64,000 bases of DNA from the NCBI RefSeq assembly GCF_003047265.1, contig NZ_PZYY01000014.1:1-64000 (forward strand), given 5' to 3'. Of the stretch, positions 9,226 through 17,159 are shown in pieces (position 1 is the stretch's first letter; every line of letters begins with the position of its first letter). The notes below the pieces were generated by a model. The model had not been told where the DNA came from. It was given only the letters and a program-made list of their open reading frames with translations, and searched no databases. The position numbers and the translations under genes were made by a program. The DNA comes from Nocardioides terrigena. GTDB lineage: Bacteria; Actinomycetota; Actinomycetes; Propionibacteriales; Nocardioidaceae.

Positions 9226-10160
9226 GTCCGCATCGTATCGGTCGCGGCGGCGCGGGCCTCGCGCGCCTCGAGCATGTCGAGGCGACGGTCCTCCCGCGCG
9301 GCCTCCTTGTGCGACGAGCGCACCCACTGGACGAAGAGCACGGCGAAGAACACCAGCCCGATCAGGTCACCCGTGGCCCACAGGATCCCGCCGGCCACGT
9401 GCTGGTCCTCCAGCATCGGCGGCAGCCAGGCGCCCATCGGCCCCTCCCGCAGCGCCGTGTAGTGCGACTCCCCGATCAGCGTGGTCTGGCCCATGATCGT
9501 CACGCCGAGGAACGCGTGGAACGGCAGCGTCATCACCGTCAGCAGCACCCGGAACGGGTACCCGACGCGCCCCGGCAGCGGGTCGATGCCCATCAGCGGC
9601 CAGAAGAAGAGCGCCCCGACGGCCACGAGGTGGATGTGCATCATCTCGTGCACGAAGGGCGACGCGAGCGAGGCGTCGTACCAGGACGTGTAGTAGAGCG
9701 CCCACGGCGAGACGACGTAGAGCAGGAACGCGAGCGGCGGGAAGGACAGCACCCGGGCGACCCGCGAGTGGAGCACCACGAGCAGCCAGGCACGCGGTCG
9801 GGCGTGCAGCGTCCGGAGGGCGAGCGTGATGGGGGCACCCAGGGCGAGCGACAGCGGCACGACCATCGTCAGGATCATGTGCTGCACCATGTGCACGCTC
9901 AGGAGCGTGGTGTCGTAGCGCGCCAGCCCGGAGGCGGTGGCGAAGACGAACGAGCCCATCCCGAGCACGACGAAGGACACGGTCCGACCGACCGGCCAGT
10001 GGTCGCCGCGGCGGCGCAGCATCGCCACGCCCACGAGGTAGACGCCGGCCACCCAGACGGCCAGCACGAACGGCACGGGGTCGATCCCCCAGTCGGTGAA
10101 GACCCTCCCGACGGTGAATCTCGGAAGGACCGGATCGGTCGTCCACGCGGCGGTCATCAC
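9222..10160 (-). CDS. ctaG: cytochrome c oxidase assembly protein, CtaG (caa3) family
   Basis: A 312-residue integral membrane protein with about seven helices. It has the family signature HMVQHMILTM in the middle and HEMMHIHLVAVGALFFWPLMG later; these histidines are the likely copper ligands. The caa3-type CtaG family delivers copper for the CuB centre of heme-copper oxidases. It is divergent from ctaE, and the structural oxidase genes lie within 10 kb. The C-terminal tail is charged (KEAAREDRRLDM). The start is GTG 10160 or ATG 10157; the -10 box favours 10160. Confidence 0.88.
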   Translation of the reverse strand: MMTAAWTTDPVLPRFTVGRVFTDWGIDPVPFVLAVWVAGVYLVGVAMLRRRGDHWPVGRTVSFVVLGMGSFVFATASGLARYDTTLLSVHMVQHMILTMVVPLSLALGAPITLALRTLHARPRAWLLVVLHSRVARVLSFPPLAFLLYVVSPWALYYTSWYDASLASPFVHEMMHIHLVAVGALFFWPLMGIDPLPGRVGYPFRVLLTVMTLPFHAFLGVTIMGQTTLIGESHYTALREGPMGAWLPPMLEDQHVAGGILWATGDLIGLVFFAVLFVQWVRSSHKEAAREDRRLDMLEAREARAAATDTMRT

Positions 10161-10167
10161 GATGTGA

Positions 10168-10173
10168 AGAATA
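10168..10173 (-). promoter_or_regulatory. -10 box of ctaG
   Basis: On the minus strand TATTCT is followed by seven bases and the GTG ending at 10160. The 65-bp gap is shared with the divergent ctaE gene. Confidence 0.45.
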
Positions 10174-10225
10174 TGACGTGGATAGTGAGGGGGTCGGGGT
10201 GCCCTCCGAGGCGGCTACAGACATA

Positions 10226-10873
10226 ATGGCGTCCGTGGCGACAGCAACAGCGATTCCGGCATCCCGACTGCACGGGCACCACGACCGACCCAGCATGGTC
10301 AGCGTGGGGACGATCATCTGGCTCTCCAGCGAGCTGATGTTCTTCGCAGCCCTCTTCGCGGCGTACTTCACGATCCGCGCCGTCAGCCCTGAGCTGTGGG
10401 CGCAGGAGACCGAGGTGCTCAACGTGCCGTTCGCGACGGCCAACACCGCGATCCTGGTGCTGTCCTCGCTCACCTGCCAGCTCGGCGTCTTCGCCGCCGA
10501 GCGCGGCCAGGTCGGCCGCACCGGCTCGGTCTTCAAGGTCAGCGGCTGGGGCCTGCGTGAGTGGTTCATCCTCACGTACGTCATGGGCGCGATCTTCATC
10601 GGCGGCCAGGCGCTGGAGTACGCCGAGCTCATCCACGAGGGCGTCACGATCCCGGACTCCGCCTACGGCACGATGTTCTACCTGACCACCGGTTTCCACG
10701 GGATCCACGTGACCGGCGGACTGATCGCCTTCCTCCTCGTCCTCGGCCGCACCTACATCGCTCGGCGCTTCACCCATGAGCAAGCCGTGAGCGCCATCGT
10801 CGTGTCCTACTACTGGCACTTCGTCGATGTCGTCTGGATCGGGCTCTTCGCCACGATCTACCTCATCAAGTAA
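10226..10873 (+). CDS. ctaE: cytochrome c oxidase subunit III (aa3)
   Basis: A 215-residue membrane protein with about five helices, the short bacterial form of subunit III. Motifs: WLSSELMFFAALFAAYF at the start, GFHGIHVTGGLIAFLLVLGR and the C-terminal YYWHFVDVVWIGLFATIYL. It stabilises subunit I of the aa3 oxidase and helps proton uptake. It is the first gene of the ctaE-qcrCAB run, an order conserved in actinobacteria where bc1 and aa3 form one supercomplex. I take ATG 10226 as start; an ATG sixteen codons upstream lacks support. Confidence 0.93.
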   Translation: MASVATATAIPASRLHGHHDRPSMVSVGTIIWLSSELMFFAALFAAYFTIRAVSPELWAQETEVLNVPFATANTAILVLSSLTCQLGVFAAERGQVGRTGSVFKVSGWGLREWFILTYVMGAIFIGGQALEYAELIHEGVTIPDSAYGTMFYLTTGFHGIHVTGGLIAFLLVLGRTYIARRFTHEQAVSAIVVSYYWHFVDVVWIGLFATIYLIK

Positions 10874-10903
10874 GCCCCCCGACCCGGACAGCTAGGACTC
10901 ACT

Positions 10904-11779
10904 GTGCGCTTGTTGAACCGCTCCGCAGGTCGGATCTCCCGACACCGCCGCGGCCCCCTCGCCGGACTCGTCGTCCTCCTCCTCGGCCTGCTGATGACCG
11001 GTGGTCTCTACACCGCGTTCTCGCCGGCCCAGGCCGAGAGCACCAGCGACGAGGAGCTCATCGCCGAGGGCCGCGAGCTCTTCCTCGTGGGCTGCTCGTT
11101 CTGCCACGGCCAGAACGGCGAGGGCATCTCCACCGCCCGCGACGGCTACCAGATCGGCCCCTCGCTCGTGGGTGTCGGCGCCGCCGCCGTCGACTTCCAG
11201 GTCGGCACCGGCCGCATGCCGATGGCCAACCCGGGCCAGCAGGCCCCGCGGAAGAAGCCCGTCTACAACGAGGACGAGATCGCTGCGCTCGCGGCGTACG
11301 TCGCGTCGCTGGCGCCCGGCCCGGCCATCCCCAGCGAGTCCGACTACTCCATCGACGGCCTGTCGGAGGAGGAGCGCGAGGAGGCCATCAGCCGCGGTGG
11401 CCAGATCTTCCTCACCAACTGCACGGCGTGCCACAACTTCAACGGCGCCGGCGGAGCCATGCCCCGCGGCGGCTACGCCCCGACCCTGCACGGTGTCGAG
11501 CCCAAGCACATCTACCAGGCCATGCTGACCGGCCCGCAGACGATGCCCACCTTCAGCAACGGCAACCTCTCCCCCGAGGAGAAGCGCGACGTCATTGCCT
11601 ACCTGGGTAGTCTCGAGGAGACCCCTGAGTACGGCGGCTTCGGCCTCGGCGGCCTCGGCCCCGTGTCCGAGGGACTGTTCGGCTGGGTGCTCGGCATCGG
11701 TGGACTGGTCGGCTTCGCAGTCTGGATCGCCGCCCACACCACGCGTAGCTCGAAGATCAAGGAAGGGGCCGAGGCATGA
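10904..11779 (+). CDS. qcrC: bc1 complex diheme cytochrome c subunit
   Basis: A 291-residue membrane-anchored cytochrome with two heme c sites, CSFCH and CTACH, each in its own domain; axial methionines are likely in GRMPM and QTMPTF. A hydrophobic N-terminal segment and a C-terminal span (GWVLGIGGLVGFAVWIA) anchor it outside the membrane. The fused diheme cytochrome is the actinobacterial solution for passing electrons directly from bc1 to aa3 oxidase without soluble cytochrome c. GTG start; its end overlaps qcrA by four bases. Confidence 0.95.
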   Translation: MRLLNRSAGRISRHRRGPLAGLVVLLLGLLMTGGLYTAFSPAQAESTSDEELIAEGRELFLVGCSFCHGQNGEGISTARDGYQIGPSLVGVGAAAVDFQVGTGRMPMANPGQQAPRKKPVYNEDEIAALAAYVASLAPGPAIPSESDYSIDGLSEEEREEAISRGGQIFLTNCTACHNFNGAGGAMPRGGYAPTLHGVEPKHIYQAMLTGPQTMPTFSNGNLSPEEKRDVIAYLGSLEETPEYGGFGLGGLGPVSEGLFGWVLGIGGLVGFAVWIAAHTTRSSKIKEGAEA

Positions 11780-12849
11780 CCGACGTGCACGACAAGACTC
11801 CGGCCGTGCCCCCGCACGGCGACCACACCCCGGCCGTGCCGGAGGAGCCGATCCCCAACCCCGGCCTCCCCGCCCACCAGTGGCGTCCCACCGACGTCGA
11901 CGAGCGCGCCGAGAAGCGCGCCGAGCGCCAGGTCGCGGCGATGTTCGGGCTCTCCATGGTGTGCGCCCTGCTCTTCGTCGTCGCCTACTTCACGCTCGAG
12001 ATCGGCGACAACTTCGACACCTTCATGGGTCTCGGAGCCTCCACCGTCGCGCTCGGCACCACCCTGGGCCTGGCCCTGCTCCTCATCGGCATCGGCATCA
12101 TCCAGTGGGCCCGCAAGCTCATGGGTGACCACGAGATCGTGGAGATGCGCCACCCCGCCGCCTCGTCGCAGGAGGACCGGACCGCCACGCTCGAGGCCCT
12201 CGCCCTCGGTGGCGAGGAGTCCGGCATCGGCCGCCGTCCACTGGTGCGCAACACGCTGATCGGCTCGGTGGCCCTGCTCGGACTGCCGGCCGTCGTGCTG
12301 CTCCGCGACCTCGGCCCCGCGCCGGGCGACAAGCTCGCCAGCACCATCTGGGAGAAGGGCATGCGCGTCGTGCGCGACGTGGTCGGCACGCCCATCAAGG
12401 CCTCCGAGCTCGAGATCGGCGACCTCGTCAACGCCGCTCCCGAGGCGCTGTTCCCCACGGAGGAGAACGGCTACCCCGAGATCGAGGGTGTCCCGCTCCA
12501 GGTCGAGAAGGCCAAGGGCGCGATCATCGTCGTCAAGATGGAGCCGGGCGACATCACTCCCGGTCCGGGTCGCGAGAACTGGACCGTCAACGGGATCATC
12601 TGCTACTCCAAGATCTGCACCCACGTGGGTTGCCCGATCTCCCTGTACGAGCGGACCACGCACCACGTGCTCTGCCCGTGCCACCAGTCCACGTTCGACC
12701 TGGCCGACTCGGCCAAGGTCGTCTTCGGACCCGCTCACCGTCCCCTCCCCCAGCTGCCCCTGGCAGTCGACGACGAGGGCTACCTGATCGCACAGAGCGA
12801 CTTCACTGAGCCCATCGGGGCCAGCTACTGGGAGCGTGAGAAGCAATGA
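11776..12849 (+). CDS. qcrA: bc1 complex Rieske iron-sulfur subunit
   Basis: A 357-residue Rieske protein. The [2Fe-2S] motifs are CTHVGCP and CPCHQS, followed by FGPAHRPLPQLPL. It has three membrane spans in the N-terminal half (MVCALLFVVAYFTLEI, TTLGLALLLIGIGIIQW, and LIGSVALLGLPAVVLL), unlike the single span of proteobacterial Rieske proteins, which is typical of actinobacteria. It accepts electrons from menaquinol and passes them to QcrC. It overlaps both neighbours by four bases, so qcrCAB are translationally coupled. Confidence 0.95.
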   Translation: MTDVHDKTPAVPPHGDHTPAVPEEPIPNPGLPAHQWRPTDVDERAEKRAERQVAAMFGLSMVCALLFVVAYFTLEIGDNFDTFMGLGASTVALGTTLGLALLLIGIGIIQWARKLMGDHEIVEMRHPAASSQEDRTATLEALALGGEESGIGRRPLVRNTLIGSVALLGLPAVVLLRDLGPAPGDKLASTIWEKGMRVVRDVVGTPIKASELEIGDLVNAAPEALFPTEENGYPEIEGVPLQVEKAKGAIIVVKMEPGDITPGPGRENWTVNGIICYSKICTHVGCPISLYERTTHHVLCPCHQSTFDLADSAKVVFGPAHRPLPQLPLAVDDEGYLIAQSDFTEPIGASYWEREKQ

Positions 12850-14600
12850 GTCTCGACACGAGCAAGGTCGCGAGCACCAACGGCTCGACCGCGGCGACCG
12901 CGTCCAAGCCGTCGAAGGTCGGCGGCGTGGCCACGTGGGCCGACGACCGCCTCGGCCTGGCCACGGCGATGCGCAAGAACCTGCGCAAGGTCTTCCCGGA
13001 CCACTGGTCCTTCATGCTGGGTGAGATCGCCCTGTGGAGCTTCGTGGTCCTGCTGCTCTCGGGTGTCTTCCTGACGCTGTGGTTCAACCCCAGCATGGGC
13101 GAGATCCACTACGAGGGCTCCTACGACCAGCTCCGCGGCATCGCGATGTCCGAGGCGATGGCCTCGACGCTCAACATCTCCTTCGACGTGCGCGGCGGCC
13201 TCCTGATGCGCCAGATGCACCACTGGGCGGCGATGCTCTTCATCGCCTCGATGATGGTGCACCTGCTCCGCGTGGCCTTCACGGGCGCGTTCCGCAAGCC
13301 GCGTGAGCTCAACTGGGTGATCGGCTGCCTGCTGCTGCTCCTCGGCACCCTCGAGGGCTTCACCGGCTACTCGCTCCCCGATGACCTGCTCTCCGGCACC
13401 GGCGTCCGCGCCGCGGACGGCTTCCTCAAGGCCACCCCGGTCGTGGGCAGCTACATGTCGTTCTTCCTCTTCGGCGGCGAGTTCCCCGGCGACGCGATCA
13501 TCCCGCGCCTCTACATCATCCACGTGCTGCTGATCCCGGGCCTGCTGCTCGGCCTCATCGCCGCGCACATGCTGCTGCTCGTCTACCACAAGCACACGCA
13601 GTGGCCCGGACCCGGCCGCACCAACGACAACGTTGTCGGCTTCCCGATGCTGCCCGTGTACGCCGCGAAGGCCGGCGGCTTCTTCTTCATCGTCTTCGGC
13701 GTCACCGCCCTCATGGGTGGCCTGATGACCATCAACCCGGTGTGGAAGTTCGGCCCCTACGACCCGACCAAGGTCACGGCCGGCTCGCAGCCCGACTGGT
13801 ACATGGGCTGGCCCGACGGCCTGCTGCGCATCATGCCCGGCTGGGAGTCGGTGATCTTCGGCTACACGATCTCGTGGAACGTCATGATCCCGATCCTCAT
13901 CGTGCCGCCGCTGATGCTCGTCATCCTGATGCTGCTGCCGTTCCTCGAGGGCTGGATCACCGGTGACAAGCGCGACCACCACCTGCTCCAGCGCCCGCGC
14001 AACGCACCGACCCGCACCGCGGTGATGGTGTCCCTGATGACCTTCTACGGTCTGGCCTGGGCCGCCGGCGGCAACGACATCATCGCCATCAGGCTCGACC
14101 TGAGCATCAACCAGATCACCTACTTCATGCGGGTGGCGGTCTTCCTCGGTCCCCTGATCGCCTTCATCGTCACGCGCCGCTGGTGCATCTCGCTGCAGCG
14201 CCTCGACAACGAGAAGCTGCTGCACGGCTACGAGACCGGCATCATCATGCGGTCCCCCGACGGCGGCTACGCCGAGCGTCACCTGCCGATCAGCGACACG
14301 GCGGCGTACACCCTCACGGCGCGTGACCGCGACCAGATCCACACCGTCGAGGGCGACACCGACAGCAACGGCGTCGTGGCCCCGGGCTCCCGCATCCAGG
14401 CGCTGCGGGCCAAGCTGTCGGACGGGATGTTCCGCCACAACGTGCAGAAGCCCACCGCGGCCGAGATCGAGGAGGCGCACCACCACGCCGCCCACGAGCA
14501 CGAGCTCGAGGCCGGTCTCGACCACCCGGCGGACGGCCACCAGTTCGACGGCCACAGCGACCACACGGTCGAGGAAGCTCCGCTCCGCGGCGGCCACTGA
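12846..14600 (+). CDS. qcrB: bc1 complex cytochrome b subunit
   Basis: A 584-residue cytochrome b with the N-terminal heme-binding four-helix core (HHWAAMLFIASMMVHLLRVAF, GYSLPDDLLSGTG) and the later IIPRLYIIHVLLIPG. The C-terminal extension is long and His-rich at the end (EEAHHHAAHEHELEAG), a feature of actinobacterial QcrB. It carries the quinol oxidation and reduction sites and hemes bL/bH. It is the last gene of the operon, and an 11-bp terminator hairpin follows 23 bases after its stop. Confidence 0.95.
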   Translation: MSLDTSKVASTNGSTAATASKPSKVGGVATWADDRLGLATAMRKNLRKVFPDHWSFMLGEIALWSFVVLLLSGVFLTLWFNPSMGEIHYEGSYDQLRGIAMSEAMASTLNISFDVRGGLLMRQMHHWAAMLFIASMMVHLLRVAFTGAFRKPRELNWVIGCLLLLLGTLEGFTGYSLPDDLLSGTGVRAADGFLKATPVVGSYMSFFLFGGEFPGDAIIPRLYIIHVLLIPGLLLGLIAAHMLLLVYHKHTQWPGPGRTNDNVVGFPMLPVYAAKAGGFFFIVFGVTALMGGLMTINPVWKFGPYDPTKVTAGSQPDWYMGWPDGLLRIMPGWESVIFGYTISWNVMIPILIVPPLMLVILMLLPFLEGWITGDKRDHHLLQRPRNAPTRTAVMVSLMTFYGLAWAAGGNDIIAIRLDLSINQITYFMRVAVFLGPLIAFIVTRRWCISLQRLDNEKLLHGYETGIIMRSPDGGYAERHLPISDTAAYTLTARDRDQIHTVEGDTDSNGVVAPGSRIQALRAKLSDGMFRHNVQKPTAAEIEEAHHHAAHEHELEAGLDHPADGHQFDGHSDHTVEEAPLRGGH

Positions 14601-14622
14601 CCACCGCACACGGCACGAGGTG

Positions 14623-14655
14623 AGTGCCCCGGATCCGCCCAGGGTCCGGGGCACT
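14623..14655 (+). terminator. terminator of ctaE-qcrCAB
   Basis: An 11-bp stem, AGTGCCCCGGA (14623-14633) with TCCGGGGCACT (14645-14655), around an 11-base loop, is followed by a pyrimidine-rich stretch (TCCCATTTCC). The fit is good for the end of the respiratory operon. It also argues that the next gene begins downstream of it. Confidence 0.7.
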
Positions 14656-14676
14656 TCCCATTTCCAGGAGTCCACG

Positions 14677-15489
14677 ATCCCCCCTCCCGACCGCCGCACC
14701 CTGCGTCCCGTGCTCGTCGCCTCGACCGCGGCGCTGGTCTCCCTCGCCCTCCTCGTGGTGGCCGTCCGTCTCGGATGGCTGGGCGCCGACGTCGGCCGGG
14801 GTGCGGAGTTCTGCGAGCTCGAGCCCGTCGGCACGATCCGTCAGCCGGCCAACACGCTCAGCAACCTCGGCTTCGTGCTCGCCGGCCTGGCCGTCGGCTG
14901 GTACGCCGGGCTCCCCCGCGGTCGCCTGGCCCGGCGCGGCCTCGCGACGTCGTACGCCGTCGTCGTGGTCCTGCTCGGACCCGGCAGCATGGCCATGCAC
15001 GCCACCCAGAGCGAGCTGGGCGGACGGCTCGACCAGCTCTCCATGTACGTCCTGGCCGGCTTCGCCGCGGCGTACGCCGGGATCCGGCTCTCCGGGCGGG
15101 GTGTCGGCACCTTCGTGGCCGCCCTGGTAGCGCTCGTGGCGCTCTGCGACCTCATCGGCCGGGCCGGAACCCTCCCGGTGGTCAACAACGCCGGCAACGC
15201 GGCGTTCACGGTCGTGCTGGTGGTGGCCGTGGTCCTCGAGGTCCGGCTCCGCCGCCGTGCCGCCCGCCCGGCGGGGCTGGCGTGGATCGTCGCGGCCCTG
15301 ACCACCATGATGGTCGCCTTCGCTGTCTGGACGCTGTCGCGCTCCGGTGCTCCCCTGTGCGACCCGCACTCGTGGGTCCAGGGGCACGCCGTGTGGCACC
15401 TGCTGTGCGCCGTCGCGGCGTACTGCCTCTACCGCTACTGGACGACGGAGACGGCAGGGCCTCAGGAGAGGGCGGAGCCGGCCTTGTAG
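14677..15489 (+). CDS. ceramidase-like (CREST family) membrane protein
   Basis: About 270 residues with seven predicted membrane helices and the CREST-superfamily signatures: NTLSNLGFVLAGL, GPGSMAMHATQSELGGRLDQLSMY and, near the end, WVQGHAVWHLLCAVAAYCLYRYW. The conserved Ser, Asp and His residues are those that bind zinc in alkaline ceramidases, so a metal-dependent amidase acting on lipids is plausible; the substrate is unknown. The start is odd: the only good ribosome site (AGGAG, 14666-14670) points to an ATC at 14677. A GTG at 14620 lies before the terminator, and a GTG at 14710 has no ribosome site. The end overlaps the convergent L,D-transpeptidase gene by 28 bp. Confidence 0.75.
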   Translation: MPPPDRRTLRPVLVASTAALVSLALLVVAVRLGWLGADVGRGAEFCELEPVGTIRQPANTLSNLGFVLAGLAVGWYAGLPRGRLARRGLATSYAVVVVLLGPGSMAMHATQSELGGRLDQLSMYVLAGFAAAYAGIRLSGRGVGTFVAALVALVALCDLIGRAGTLPVVNNAGNAAFTVVLVVAVVLEVRLRRRAARPAGLAWIVAALTTMMVAFAVWTLSRSGAPLCDPHSWVQGHAVWHLLCAVAAYCLYRYWTTETAGPQERAEPAL

Positions 15490-16688
15490 TCGGCGTAGGA
15501 GGCGTTCCAGTCGCCGTAGCCGTTGGTGAGGGTCATCCAGCGGTCCGTGCCGGTGTACTCCACGACGTCGCCGCGGCGGCTCATGGCGTACAGCCAACCG
15601 GCGTCGGCCGTGGAGAGGCCGGTGCAGCCGTGCGAGACGTTGGCGCTGCCCTGGGAGCCGACGGACCACGGGGCGGCGTGGATGAACTCGCCGGAGTAGG
15701 TGAGCCGCATGGCCCACTGCACGTCGTCGATGTCGTAGGCCTCCGGGTCGTCGGCGCTGATGCCGACGGTCTCGGAGTTCATCCGCCGCTCGTCGAACAT
15801 CTCCATGATCACCTTGGTCCCCGAGCGGGTGGTGAAGCCCGGCTTGCCGGTGGTGATCGGGAGCGTCCGCAGCAGCGTGCCGTTGCTGAAGACCTGCATC
15901 TGGTGGGTCTGCGCGTTGACCTTGTAGACGTGCGCGTCACCGACCTGGAAGTCGACGGTGCGGCTCTCCTGGCCGTAGATGCCGTTGCCGGCCGGGACGG
16001 AGTTGACGTCGATGTCGACCGAGACGTCGGTGCCGGCCTGCCAGTAGGTCCGCGGGCGGTAGTGGGCCTCGTTGTCGCTCATCCAGTGCCAGGTACCCGG
16101 CTGGGCCGGGGTGCTGGTCACCGTCATGTGGCGCTCGAAGGCGGCCTTGTCGGTCACGGGCACGTCGAAGGTGACGACGACCGGCATGCCGACGCCGACG
16201 GTCTCGCCGGCGAGCGGCGCGACGGACGGGTAGGTCTGCTGGTCCAGGGTGAGCTCCTGGGTGCGGAAGCGCACCGGCCGGGTCACCTCCTGGCCGTCGC
16301 TGCGCACGGCGCTGCTGCGCGCGACGTAGTCGGTGCCGGGCTCGAGGCGTCCCGTGGACAGCCAGGTGCCCCCGTCGACCTCGCCCGCGAGCTTCGTGCC
16401 GTCAGCGGCCGTGACGGCGACCTCGGTCAGCTCACCACCCTCGGCGGTCAGCTCGACCGGTTGCCCGATCGGCACGGCCTGCGCATTGCGTACGCCGAGC
16501 GCGAACCGCACCGGGTCGGCCTTCTCCGCCGCCTGCGTGGCGTCCCCTCCGCGGGGGGCCGAGGCGTCCGGGTCGCTGGAGGTGGTGGACGACTGGCACG
16601 CGGCCAGTGCGGCGCAGAGCAGCACTCCGGAGAGGGCTGCGCCGACGCGGCGTACGGACGGCGTGCTGGTGCGGTCGTGAGCAGGCAT
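15462..16688 (-). CDS. L,D-transpeptidase lipoprotein (YkuD domain)
   Basis: A 408-residue lipoprotein: signal peptide with lipobox LAAC (Cys near residue 31), a Ser/Asp-rich linker, two Ig-like domains (roughly 60-260) as in mycobacterial Ldt enzymes, and a C-terminal YkuD catalytic domain ending in the SHGCTGLS motif that contains the nucleophilic Cys. It would form 3-3 cross-links in peptidoglycan using tetrapeptide donors. It stands alone between the two respiratory operons. The ribosome site is weak (GGGGGA about 12 bases upstream). Confidence 0.92.
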   Translation of the reverse strand: MPAHDRTSTPSVRRVGAALSGVLLCAALAACQSSTTSSDPDASAPRGGDATQAAEKADPVRFALGVRNAQAVPIGQPVELTAEGGELTEVAVTAADGTKLAGEVDGGTWLSTGRLEPGTDYVARSSAVRSDGQEVTRPVRFRTQELTLDQQTYPSVAPLAGETVGVGMPVVVTFDVPVTDKAAFERHMTVTSTPAQPGTWHWMSDNEAHYRPRTYWQAGTDVSVDIDVNSVPAGNGIYGQESRTVDFQVGDAHVYKVNAQTHQMQVFSNGTLLRTLPITTGKPGFTTRSGTKVIMEMFDERRMNSETVGISADDPEAYDIDDVQWAMRLTYSGEFIHAAPWSVGSQGSANVSHGCTGLSTADAGWLYAMSRRGDVVEYTGTDRWMTLTNGYGDWNASYADYKAGSALS

Positions 16689-16760
16689 GCGCGAGCGATC
16701 CCCCAGAAGGCGTGGAGCCAGGTCGCTTCTAGGGTAACCGCGGGCCCTGACGGGGCAGAA

Positions 16761-17159
16761 TCAGTGCGCGTGCTCGCCGCGGTAGTACTCGTAGATCCAG
16801 CCGGACAGCGTGATCGCGCCGATCGCGCCACCGATGATCAGGAGCCACCAGGCGCCCATGGCCGTGCCGAACACCATGGTGCCCAGCGCCATGGCGCACC
16901 ACAGCGGCCACCACGAGTAGGGCGGGAAGAAGCCGAGCTCGCCCGCTCCGTCGGCGATCTCGCCGTCCTTGCGGTCCTCCGGACGCGGGTCCATCTTGGC
17001 CGCGTGGAAGCCGAGGTAGAGCGAGATCATCAACGTCAGCAGCGCCGTCATCGTCAGGGCGGACGTGCCCGTCCAGTCACCGGTGATGAACCAGTAGGCC
17101 GGCGTCACCAGCACGAAGAAGATCGTGGTGATGATGAAGATCCAGGACTCAGCCTTCAT
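16761..17159 (-). CDS. ctaF: cytochrome c oxidase subunit IV, actinobacterial type
   Basis: A 132-residue protein with four hydrophobic helices (SWIFIITTIFFVLVTPAYWF, LTMTALLTLMISLYLGF, WWPLWCAMALGTMVFGTAMG, WLLIIGGAIGAITLSGWIY). This matches the small subunit IV specific to actinobacterial aa3 oxidases, not the mitochondrial one. It overlaps ctaD by four bases and is the last gene of ctaC-ctaD-ctaF. It has a stabilising role in the bc1-aa3 supercomplex. Confidence 0.9.
   Translation of the reverse strand: MKAESWIFIITTIFFVLVTPAYWFITGDWTGTSALTMTALLTLMISLYLGFHAAKMDPRPEDRKDGEIADGAGELGFFPPYSWWPLWCAMALGTMVFGTAMGAWWLLIIGGAIGAITLSGWIYEYYRGEHAH

Noticed and set aside
14620..14676. GTG 14620 as start of the ceramidase-like gene
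   Set aside because: It lies before the terminator hairpin of the qcr operon, and the 19 extra residues do not look like protein conserved in the family.
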